DNA from: Microbotryum silenes-acaulis
Taxonomy: Eukaryota > Basidiomycota > Microbotryomycetes > Microbotryales > Microbotryaceae
Length of the DNA: 64,000 nt
Direction: 5' to 3'
Assembly: GCA_003665825.1 (NCBI GenBank)
Contig: QPFY01000005.1
Coordinates: 1,240,001 to 1,304,000, forward strand
A program made the position numbers and the translations under genes. This document shows positions 21,324 to 30,901 of the stretch, in pieces. Numbering within the stretch: the stretch's first letter is position 1; the number at the start of each line of letters is the position of its first letter. The notes under the pieces were generated by a model. The model had not been told where the DNA came from and did not search any database. It worked only from the letters and a program-made list of their open reading frames with translations.

Positions 21324-23139
21324 TCAGTACCCGCGATCGGCGGTCATCGCTTGCCCAGGTCGTCGCAAGTTGCCCTCACCCTTCATACCGGCTCCAAGAC
21401 CTTCCGATACTTGAGCGAGGATGAGAGGGTCGTTGTAGTGCGTCGTTGCTTGGACGATCGCTTTGGCGAGCAGAGCAGGGTTTTCCGCTTTGAAGATGCC
21501 GGAACCACTGAGGAATGTGAAATCAAGTAAGGTCAAGAAGTCAGTCCATGCTGTAGTGTGCCTTCAAGGTAAATCTTAACGTTGAGCACGTACACAAAAA
21601 CACCATCACACCCAAGTTGCATCATCAACGCCGCATCAGCGGGTGTCGCGATCCCACCAGCAGAGAACATGACAACAGGGAGACGCCCGATCGCTCGCAC
21701 CTCGCGCAACAACTCGATCGGCGCCGAGAGCTCCTTGGCCATGTTGTACAGCTCGATCTCGGACGCGGTCGTTGCGCGCTTAATCGCGGCGTTGACTTCG
21801 CGGGCGTGGCGCACGGCCTCGATGACATTACCCGTTCCTGCTTCACCTGGAGAGTATCGACGCAAAGGAGGGGGTCATGTTAAACGTGGTCAGGTCTCAA
21901 ACATGACGGGTGTAAAAATTGCGGACTCACCCTTTGTTCGGATCATAGCCGCACCCTCCGAGATACGTCGCAGCGCCTCTCCAAGATCCTTGCACCCGCA
22001 GACGACTGTGCAAACAGAATGTCAGGTCAGTTACCGTATGCCAAAACGGTTCGTGATCCTTCCAACGGTGTGATTTACTGGCGCGACGGCGCAGAGCTCC
22101 GCGTCGCCAAAGACGGCCAAGTGCCGGGCTAAAACTCACAAGGCACTTTGAAAGCCTATTGCGAGGAGTGGACGGGACAATCTATCAGTATACGAGCCCG
22201 AAAACGATCTCAGAAAGACTCGTGCTGGCACTCACATGCTTGTCGACGTGGAGGGAGGGATCGGCAGGGGTCAAGACCTCGGATCTGCACAAAGGCGGAA
22301 GTGGAGGCGACGTCAGGGGCCCGATTCGGTGGGAGGGCGAGGGGAAGGAGAGGCCACGAAGCGGGCACGGGGCACACGCGACTTACTCGTCAATGTAGTC
22401 GACTCCGATGGCTTGCAAGATCTGAGCCTCGACAATGTGACCGATCCGCGACTTGGCCATGACCTGTGAAACATGAGTGCGTCTCCGTGTCGGTCAACTT
22501 CGGAAGTGAGAAAACTGAGTCAGGAGAGCCCGCCACGGTCCGTACGGGGATAGAGACAGCCTCCATGATCTCTTTAATCATCTTGGGGTCCGACATGCGA
22601 GCGACTCCACCATCTCGTCGGATATCGGAAGGGACACGCTCCAAAGCCTGCGAGAGGAGACAGGGACGCCACGATGAGGAGGGGAAAAAGCGGTCGGTCT
22701 CTCGGCGATCGATCTAGAGGGGCAGCGACGATGAGCATCGACGTACCATCACAGCACAGGCCCCGGCGGCTTCAGCGATGCGTGCTTCATCTGCGTTAAC
22801 GACATCCACTGCAGTTGGAAAGAGAAGAGGAGACGGTCAGCTGAAATGAGCTCAGATGTTCCCCCCCTTTCTTTTCTGTGGTGGCAAAGCGAAGGGAGAA
22901 AGCCGGACTTGCTGATGACGCCGCCTTTGAGCATTTGTGCGAGACCGGACTAGATTGGAAATTCACCTAGAAGTCAGTGCAAGGGTTAAATCAACAGGGA
23001 AAGCAGCTCAACTGACTTTGAGGCCGAACGTGCCGTTGCCGAGCGAGGCATGGTAGCCGGCGCCGTTGACGTTCGCACCGTTGGCGTGTGACGGAGCGTT
23101 GAAGCTCGGCGTTGTGGGGTCGAGGGCTTGAGGGGACAT
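21324..23139 (-). CDS. SNZ1: Pyridoxal 5'-phosphate synthase subunit Snz/Pdx1
   Basis: Synthase subunit of the deoxyxylulose-independent vitamin B6 pathway; builds PLP from ribose 5-phosphate, glyceraldehyde 3-phosphate and ammonia supplied by Sno. Start at 23139 ([17 protein letters not shown]). Then [135 protein letters not shown] and GCDGVFVGSGIFKA are all present. The Lys of VMAKSRIGH and the Lys of IRTKGE are the known catalytic residues. The intron 22809-22912 has a GC donor (ATCA|GCAAGT); only this join gives GGVIMDVVNA. It is divergent from SNO. Confidence 0.96.
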
Positions 23140-23533
23140 GGCAGGATTCAGATAAGAGAGACGAATGGTGTGGAAAAGATGCGGTGCAGTACGTCGTAAG
23201 AAGAACTTCAAAAGTGTGCGACGGGTGAGGGGAGGAAAGGGAAAGAGTCAAGGGATAGCCAGGTAGGTCATCAAGATCGCGAAGCGTTGCATTGCACTAA
23301 GCGCGGCGCGGCGCAAGACGGCGATAGTCCGTTTAACGCCCGGATTTTAGCGAACGCTCGGCGCCGTCGGCTTGCCACGATGTTCGCTCGTCCGATCGCC
23401 GGGCCATCTTGAGCCCTTGCAACGCAACGCATCACTTCTTGCGAACACAAAACAATAGCTTACGGTCTGGCAAGTCCACGCGTTCTTTCCCTCTTGCCAA
23501 CCGCCTGCTGCCCCAAACACCCCGCAGCGCGTC
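23140..23533. promoter_or_regulatory. Shared bidirectional promoter, SNZ / SNO
   Basis: 394 bases between the two divergent starts. The octamer GCGTTGCA at 23284-23291 recurs in inverted orientation as TGCAACGC at 23418-23425, a possible site for a common regulator. In budding yeast the SNZ/SNO pairs are also divergent and co-regulated; the element here is inferred. Confidence 0.5.
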
Positions 23534-24450
23534 ATGGTCCAGCCGTCTCACCCGTTGACAATCGGTGTTTTGTAAGTGTAACGGGTCCACTCTACCACCC
23601 CCGCGATCTCCACCAGCCTCATGTCGACGCTCCCCGAGATCAAGTCACTTATGAACGTCACCCGGATGCCCTACACTGGCACAGAGCACTCCAAGGCTCC
23701 TTCGCCGAACACGTCGAGATCCTGCGCTCGCTGTCGCTGCCGCCGGGCGCATCGGTCATCGGCGTTCGCACGCCTTCGGAGTTGGAGCGATGCCGCGCGC
23801 TCATCATTCCCGGCGGCGAAAGTACGACCATGTCGCTCGTCGCTCAACGTGGGGGAATGCTCGAACCTTTGAAGCGATTTGTCGAGGATGCGAGGCACTC
23901 TAGAGGCAAGGCCGTGTATGGCACTTGCGCTGGGATGATTTTGCTGGCCAAGGAGGTCATAGGGGCCAAGGAAGGTTACGAGGGGCTGCAAGGCGTCGAT
24001 TGCAGGATAGTACGGAACCAATACGGTCGACAGGTGACTCTATCTCTCAACAAGTGGTGAACACGTGAAGTGCTTGGAGCTGAGGTACTTGCAAATCCGA
24101 CTTTTTGCCAGGCCGAATCCTTCGCTCACCCGCTCGAGATCAGCTCGCTGGCATCGTCGTCCATACCATACAACGCCATCTTCATCCGGGCACCCGTGAT
24201 CCACTCCCTAATCCCTCCTCATGATGCCTCGTCACCCCAAGTCGAAGTTCTCGTGCGTGTCCCTCGATCGGTACTCCCGAGTCCGACCAAAGCTGCGATC
24301 GCGGTCGGTGGCGCCTCGGAACTCGGACCCGATGCCGACGTCGTGATGCTAAGACAGGGTGACATCCTCATGACGAGCTTCCATCCCGAGTTGACTCCGG
24401 ATACGAGGATTCACGACTGGTGGTGCAGGACAATGGTCTTCAAGGAGTAG
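23534..24450 (+). CDS. SNO1: Pyridoxal 5'-phosphate synthase glutaminase subunit Sno/Pdx2
   Basis: Class I glutamine amidotransferase that feeds ammonia to Snz. Exon 1 is 23534-23571 (MVQPSHPLTIGVL); exon 2 begins near 23687 with LALQGSFAEHVEIL and carries LIIPGGESTTM and VYGTCAGMILLAKEV, where Cys of GTCAGM is the nucleophile. Exon 3 begins near 24112 (AESFAHPLEI) and contains IFIRAPVI and TSFHPELTPDTRIHDWW, giving the catalytic His-x-Glu. Length and motifs match the PdxT family. A Ser/Pro-rich insertion (PHDASSPQVEVLVRV and PSPTKAAIAVGG) before the HPEL motif is longer than in bacterial PdxT, as in other fungi. Confidence 0.95.
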
Positions 24451-27337
24451 CCTCGATCGGCTTCCCGACATGGGTGTGATGGGGTAAGACTCTATACGAC
24501 CTAGATAATAGATTAATGCGCCCGCGTAGGGGACGACGAGTCCCTGAACCTCTGACTCCGGGAAACGCTCTCTTCCGGATCGACTCCATACTCGTGTAGA
24601 ACCCTAATCAACACCCCAGAATACCAATACACGCAACACTCCGACTTACGAGCCCACACGTATGCACCGCCGTGCAGTCTCGGCGCCTTGGCTGCGAACC
24701 ATTCGAACCGCCGATCCCGAGCGCAGGATACTCAGGTTCGGTTCCCAGTGCATGCAACCCCGTGCATGATGCACACCCGTGCGATTCAATGTGATGGCCC
24801 ATGAAACCCAGACGCACTGTTCTATGCGCAAGCATGGTGAAACTCGCAAATCGAGCTAGTATTGCAGCCCACAACCGACTGTTTCCTTAAGCAGCGAGAT
24901 TGCCTTTGAAGCTGAAGGTGTCTACTTGATCTAGATTACGTTGATTAGAGTACACAGGAATTACCCTTCGTTTTTCCTTCCGTTAAATCGCCGCATTGGA
25001 GCTCTCGGGTTACGGTGAGCCGCCCACCGCACTCAGCTCCGTGTCGCAGTGAACCGAGGTGAAAGCGAAGCGAGGTCGCCCCAGCTCGAGCAAACCTGCC
25101 GGAGCAACAACCACAGCATCGATTGCGATGATCTCAAGACTGGGGTGATCCTCAGAGCTCATCCTTTCTGCTGAAGCCTTACGAAGCTTGATCAATTCGG
25201 TTTTGCCGAGAGGCGAATTTTTGACCTCGATGTGGGGTGCACGGTCCCCTGTCCGTAATTGTGCTTGAGTTCCGCGCAGTTCCGCGCCGCGTCGTGCTCG
25301 GCGCTCGGCAGAGGTGGAGAAGATCAGAAGCGATGACGTCATCAATATGGATCATTATCCCCTCAGCCTTGTTCGTGGGCCATACCCAAGTCAGCGACGA
25401 CCTCTCACACCTCTCTTTCTCTCTGCTCCTGTCTTCTCCATGCCTGGCTCTGCACGGCCTAGCGAACGCGGAAATGTCGGGACCGCCTTCGGTCACCTCT
25501 TACTCAAGATTAGCGAGGCTGGTTTAAAGTAATAACCTCTCGGTCTCTGAGTGTTTCCTTTCTCGGCACTACGCTCGTTCTGGCTCTTGCTCGATCGTCG
25601 TCGATCGGGAGGGACGGTCGTCTCTGATCCGCTGTTGGTTTTCGGACTCATGCTGACCCAAAGCCGACCACTTAAATGATTAGTCTGACCTTCCACAGCC
25701 TCGCGATGGGCTGATCAACATGATCCCCAGTGACCTCACATTCAACTTGACCCATACAACCTATTGCGCCAGAACGGTGAGTCAGCTGGTAGTGCGACGT
25801 TGCTGCCCGCACCGGTTGATCAGACGCACGGCAGGCGGCCGCGTAGAGGAGGTCGCCTCGAGCGCCCTCGATCTGATGCCCTTGCCCCTGGCGACCGTTT
25901 TGACTGACACTGCCACATGTTCGTTACTCTGCACTAGATCGAGCTGGACCCGACTCCGATCGAAAACGGCCACGCTCCCATCCGCCTTTCGAACTGGGAT
26001 CTGCACGTGGTTGGGGTAGAGTAAGTTATCAACCTCGATTTGAAAGCCATCCAGGCTTGCAAGCCTCGGCCAACCCACTTCGCGCTCTCGAATTTGTGTT
26101 TAGATTTGGAACAGGGGGCTTTGGAGCGTCAGGCGGTCAATTTTTCTGCTAGTGAAGTTCAAAAGACGTCAAAGTACGGTGAGTTAGGTCGTGCAACATT
26201 CGCCCCTCGCCCTCGGTCGGTCGCACAGGGGGGGGGGTCCCGAGTCGGACTCGACCTCGCTCGACCACCACCATTATCATCATGCATCGTCGTGCTGACT
26301 ATTGTATACTTTGCTCTTTCAGGTCAGTATTGGGTGGATCATCACGTGGGGATTATTTGAGCTCGATTCCGAGTCGATCATTGGAAGGTCTCACCTCGGC
26401 CTGGCGCTGCTGACCAATCCGTTCCCCCAGACGCGCGCGTATGTTTTTAGACCCGGCGGAAGAATTTGGCGCGCCTGCTTTCTTTTTCTTTTTGTCCGGC
26501 CCAAAGTTATCTTTTTGTCGTAGACTTTCGACGGGCCACGCGCCCAGCGGTTGGCCTCCGAGCAGCCTCCCGAATCGGGTCCATTACGAGGGGTAAACTT
26601 ACAAACCGCTTCCGACGGGGACCGGGTCCCGTGACCACCTCATGATCATTGACCGCGCGATGTGCTGGCCGAGGTGGTTGAATCGTTGGGGGTTCGAGTT
26701 GATGCCACGTAAGCCCGAGTTTGGATGTCCTTCCTTTTTGGTTGTTGTTGTGGCCGTGAACGGAGTGTTGGGGATGTGGACGGGATGGACTGGCTCCCCA
26801 GCCGGGTGTAGAATGACGTTTTCAGGAGGCTAGCTGGGGGCCAAGCGCCAAGCCTTGACGCGGTCCGTGCGCACGTGACCGCGCAAACTCCTTTCGTTTT
26901 ACTGCGCAGAAGCCGAGTTTGCGATTTTCGGGGGCGGAGAAGGTCCTGGCAGTCCTGATGACACGAAGAACGTTGGTCATTCAACAGGGGTCTCATCGAT
27001 CGACTTCAGCCGAGAGAATCGGCCAAACCCCATAAAAAGGAGGTCACAGTTTAAAATTTAGGTTCTTCCACGGGGGGTCGTATCAAGGAGAGAAAGCTCC
27101 CGCTCTGCCTCAATTTAGCCGAGGTGTGCTTGAGCGACGGCACGCGCACGCGTGAGCTCGCGTTGAGGGCGCTAGAGGGCGCTTGGAGGCGCTTGGCCTG
27201 TCTGGGCCGAACGACGTCCTTGTCTCGATTTGAACGTCATTCGCCTCCTCGTTCTCCTCCTTCAACTACACCCCCCGATCACGGCCCCGCACCATATCAT
27301 ACCTCCGCTACTCAGCCACTCATTGAAGACATTCAGC
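24451..27337. other. Gene-poor region of 2.9 kb
   Basis: No gene can be called with confidence. It holds a ten-G run near 26228, a TATA-like CATAAAAAGG at 27031-27040 that could serve the next gene, and a doubtful spliced model at 25720-26360. A minus-strand frame ending at 25010 (from about 25260; IEVKNSPLGKTELIKLRKAS) has coding-like composition but could not be joined to anything. Confidence 0.4.
25720..26360 (+). pseudogene. Doubtful spliced gene model or gene remnant
   Basis: A Met at 25720 opens MIPSDLTFNLTHTTYCART, which ends at a strong GTGAGT donor (25783). The acceptor CTAG near 25936 opens IELDPTPIENGHAPIRLSNW followed by DLHVVGV and a GTAAGT donor (about 26022). A third segment (LEQGALERQAVNFSASEVQK) ends at another GTGAGT donor (about 26178), and an acceptor TTTCAG near 26320 gives QYWVDHHVGII and stop. 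Individual junctions look real but the second-to-third phase does not join cleanly, so the model may be a decayed gene. I do not recognise the product. Confidence 0.25.
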
Positions 27338-28003
27338 ATGACCCCCGTTGCCTCGACCTCGTCGCTCAAGTTGCCGTACACCAAGTCGATGCACGTCAGC
27401 ACCTCGGGCTTGGGGTCGTCTCAGTTCGGGGCGTCGTCTTCGTCGTTGAGCTCGCCGGTTCGAATACCATTCGCGACTCGCACCGGCTCAGCGCTGTCCA
27501 AAACCTCGACTTCAAAGCGGACATCGCCTCTATCGTCCAAATACTCGTTATCGACCAGGAGCTCAGAGTCCGAGGACGAAGACGACGACGTGGACAGCGA
27601 CGATTCGGCGGTCGCTTTGCCCCAACAAGCGATCCGCGCAAGCAGAGGCGCCGAGAGCGGCACCTCCACCTCGGCCACGACTTTGCCCCCACCTCACCAC
27701 CACAAGTCGTTCTCGCACTCGTCCAACTCGTCCGATGACGACGTTTTGTCCCCTTCGGTCCAAGCCAACTACTACCTGCCCGCTGCGACGACCGCGCGCG
27801 CTTCCTCGGCGCTGACGGTCAATGGACCAAGCACTTCTTCGGCGAGTGCGACGGCCAGGGCAGCCTCATCCGCTTCGGCGTCGAGCATGGGCAAGAATCT
27901 CGCTCGCAAGCGCGCCGACTCGTTCAAGTGGTCCAAGTACGCCGGCATGGGATCCGTCACAATCGAACTCGGTCTCTCCAACGATGAACTACGACGTGTT
28001 TGA
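27338..28003 (+). CDS. Ser-rich protein of unknown function
   Basis: Uninterrupted frame starting at MTPVASTSSLKLPYTKSMHV. Ser makes up much of the protein, with an acidic patch (SSESEDEDDDVDSDDS) near the middle, a His run in PPPHHHKSFSHSSNSSDDD, and a more ordered end (RKRADSFKWSKYAGMGSVTI, ELGLSNDELRRV). The last block, not low-complexity, is probably the conserved part. A further exon after 28003 cannot be excluded. I do not recognise the family. Confidence 0.6.
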   Translation: MTPVASTSSLKLPYTKSMHVSTSGLGSSQFGASSSSLSSPVRIPFATRTGSALSKTSTSKRTSPLSSKYSLSTRSSESEDEDDDVDSDDSAVALPQQAIRASRGAESGTSTSATTLPPPHHHKSFSHSSNSSDDDVLSPSVQANYYLPAATTARASSALTVNGPSTSSASATARAASSASASSMGKNLARKRADSFKWSKYAGMGSVTIELGLSNDELRRV

Positions 28004-28684
28004 GACCCAATGTACTCTCACCTACCAATCGATTATTTGCGCTTCCCTTTAAGATCCCGAGACGACGTCGACCCCGGCCCTTTCCAACCGGTTGGGGAAC
28101 ATCCCCATATGCACGCGCACTCGACGTCTACGACCTCTTTGACGACCCATGTATTCCGTTACTCATAACCTCAAGCATCTCAGCAACATTTCGATTCAAC
28201 ATTTTCCTCGACCTTTATTCTTTACTCCGTGTTTTTTTAGAACACCGCATCGACCTTTTGCTTCTTATTCCCCCGAGACACACGCTGCTCTCTCTAGCTC
28301 CTGTTTTGGTCCCAAGACTTTTAGGGGCGCAATCATCTTGAGTAGTTGTTTCAAATAACAATCTACTCGTATTCGAAAAGCCGCCCCTGTCGAGAGACAA
28401 GCTTGAGCGATCTTGATCCGGACACGTAAGCAGCGGTGCCCCAGAATTTTGTTGAATCGGATGTGGGGTTGGGTGACGGTGAGCGAGGTCGCGTCGCAGT
28501 TCATTTGACCCGTGCCCGCGCGCCCCGCCGCCCGCCCGAGACACCCTAAAGATCGGGGGGCGCCTACAGCCGAACACGTGATACTACGCTAGGGTGTTGA
28601 TCGCTGATCGAATACGTCACGTCTCTATTCCAACACATACAAGAACACATAATTCCAAGCCTGAGGTAGAAAAGTCTATAAAGA
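28004..28684. other. Intergenic, convergent 3' flanks
   Basis: About 680 bases between the Ser-rich gene (+) and the dicarboxylate carrier (-). Short frames on both strands were judged spurious. Confidence 0.4.
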
Positions 28685-30377
28685 TCACGGCCCTCTAATC
28701 ACGTCGATCAAGCGCTTGAGTTGCTCCAAGGACATACTACGCCGCGACGGAGTCAAGGTCAGCTCCAGTAGGATGCTCGTTGGAAGAAGAGGTGTGTGTC
28801 TTACAAAATGATGATGGTGTTGGGACTGAGTCGAATCCATGCCGGTGTCCAGCCTTTGAACATCCACCGCACGCCTTCGGTCTTGAACGAGCGCGAGATG
28901 ATGGTCGAAATCTGCCGAAGGTGAACGGGAGATCACGGCTGGTCAGCACCACAGTCGCCCACTTGTGCTGTGAATACGTCAGACTGACTGGCTCATGTGC
29001 AGAAGCGTTCATTATCCGCGATTTGATGACGTCGAACGGCGCACATATTGTCGTGGCGACCGTGCCCTGTGGAGAGGATAGGGAGCGTGAACAAACCAGA
29101 CCACGCCCCGGTGTCCTCGAAGTGGGTACAAACTCACGGCGAGGAAGGAAGAGGTAAAATGTAACCCCAAGCCATCGTCCATTAACTTGGCCCTCATAAT
29201 CACACCCTTGAACACGTCGTAACTGCAGAAGCACACGGCAAATACAACAGTTTGAGCTCATACTCGCCACGAAGGAGATCACCTCGGCGGTGAAGCTTTG
29301 AAGACTCACGTCGCAAGCTGAGAAGCGTTCATCAACACGGCCCTGGCCACGTTCGGGCCGAGTCCTCGGAACAAAGCCGATGAACCTTCCTCCTTGATAA
29401 TTCTGGCTACACCATCAAAGCTGTCGAAGATGAAGGACACAGCGTTAGTCCTGGAGCTCCGAGGTCGTTTCAGGGCTCGTCTCCGCCGGGACTAACCAAT
29501 TCCGATAACCTAGCCTCTGGGCCGCCGGTCGTGTCGCATCACTCGTCATCCTAACCAAGACGATATCCGCCGGATTTCCCGCGACCCCCCCTAAACCACC
29601 TGCAACGGATGCAGCGATCACCATCTTCCATGCCGGCAAAGTAGATTCGGCCGGAGTTGTCATAGCCTCCTTCAAAGCGTCGTACACACCGAAGCGAGTG
29701 AGCGAGTACGTCATCTGACGTAGGATCGAGGCCGATAGTCCAGCGTAGGCTCCTCTTCTAATTCCTGTTCACGTGAGACGTTCGGGCGGAGAAATAAGAG
29801 ATCACGTCAGCGAGATGACCGAGCAAAGTTGGAAGGCCGTGTGCGGGGAGGGGCTACCTCGGCCGGGAGCACAATGTCGCACACACCATCGTTTTGGATC
29901 GAGGTTTTCAACGTGTTGACCAGCCCTTTGCTTTCACTCGTTTGCATGCGACTGTGTAAAGTAGATTGATAGAAGCAACGCCGGTTTTAGCCGCAATTCG
30001 AATTGGAGGGGTAATTGAGGTCCGAGTTTGGTCTGGCGCGAGATGCCGGAAAGGAGGAAGATCGCGATGCTGCTTACACCTTGGCCAGGTCCAGTGGATC
30101 TGAAGAAGGTTCAAAGGCAAAATTTTGACATGTGAATATGTATGTTTCAGCCCACGTGACCTGGTCGACAGCACTTACGAGTGCATACTGCAGCGAACGA
30201 AGCCGCGGCACCTGTGGATCCCAAGATAGGTAGGTCGATTTGGGCAAGCCGGAGCAGCACAGGGCGACGACAACGTCAGCACAACTTCAACAGGGCTTCA
30301 GTAGAGCTGAGAAAAGAAGAAAACGCCCACCTCCAGTCCAAAAGGGATATTGCTTGTGCTGCACCTCGGCGTCGGGC
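28685..30377 (-). CDS. DIC1: Mitochondrial dicarboxylate carrier
   Basis: Inner-membrane carrier of the SLC25 family, exchanging malate or succinate for phosphate. Start taken at 30377 (MPDAEVQHKQYPFWTGG); an upstream in-frame Met exists but the chosen one gives the normal short N-terminus. Many small exons read in order: AAASFAAVCTHPLDLAK (first carrier signature P-x-D/E-x-x-K), RMQTSESKG, TSIQNDGV, LYAGLSASILRQMTYSLTRF, GVYDALKEAM, GGLGGVAGNPADIVLVRM (second signature), ALFRGLGPNVARAVLMNASQ, ATYDVFKGVIM, GTVATTICAPFDVIKSRIMN (third signature), MFKGWTPAWIRLSPNTIII and MSLEQLKRLIDVIRGP with stop 28685-28687. The PNVARAVLMNASQLATYDVFK block is characteristic of Dic1. Confidence 0.93.
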
Positions 30378-30901
30378 ATGACGGACAAGCGCACGGAAGC
30401 GAGCACAGTGGAGCAGCACAAGAGCGCTCGCTCCCTTGCGAAGGCCGGCGATGGGGCCGAGCACGGAGCGGCCGAGGGTACCGAGGGCCGAGCCTCCACC
30501 ATGGTCATGTGATGAATGATGTCGTGGGGATCACGAGGGTGGTACGGCTTTAGGTCAGCGTTTGCAAAATGATGTACACGCAACTTCACTTGGCGTCTGT
30601 CTACTTCGGGGAAATTTCGTGTTCTTGAGGCCAGCAGTGGACCACGCTGCTCGACCTCTTACAGCGTCCAGGACATCGGCCGACAGAGCGCTTTGAGGCC
30701 CCTGGAGGCACGTAACGCAACTCATATCACCACGCCACGAACGATCCAGAGCCGGGAGCATCGACATACCAGCAAAAAGACCGAAAAATCCCGTTACAAC
30801 AACGGCATACCCATGAAACGTCACCCACTAACTGACCGTACACAAAACAGACATGATCCTCGCGGGCTTCCTAAATCACACCCTCTGGCACCCGAATACG
30901 C
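30378..30901. other. Intergenic, upstream of the carrier
   Basis: 524 bases between the carrier start and the MIT-domain gene stop, both on the minus strand. It should hold the carrier promoter. Open frames here overlap the possible 5' leader of the carrier and were not called. Confidence 0.4.

Noticed and set aside
24690..24760. Possible tRNA-like B-box (GGTTCG) sequence
   Set aside because: No matching acceptor, D or T stems could be folded around it.
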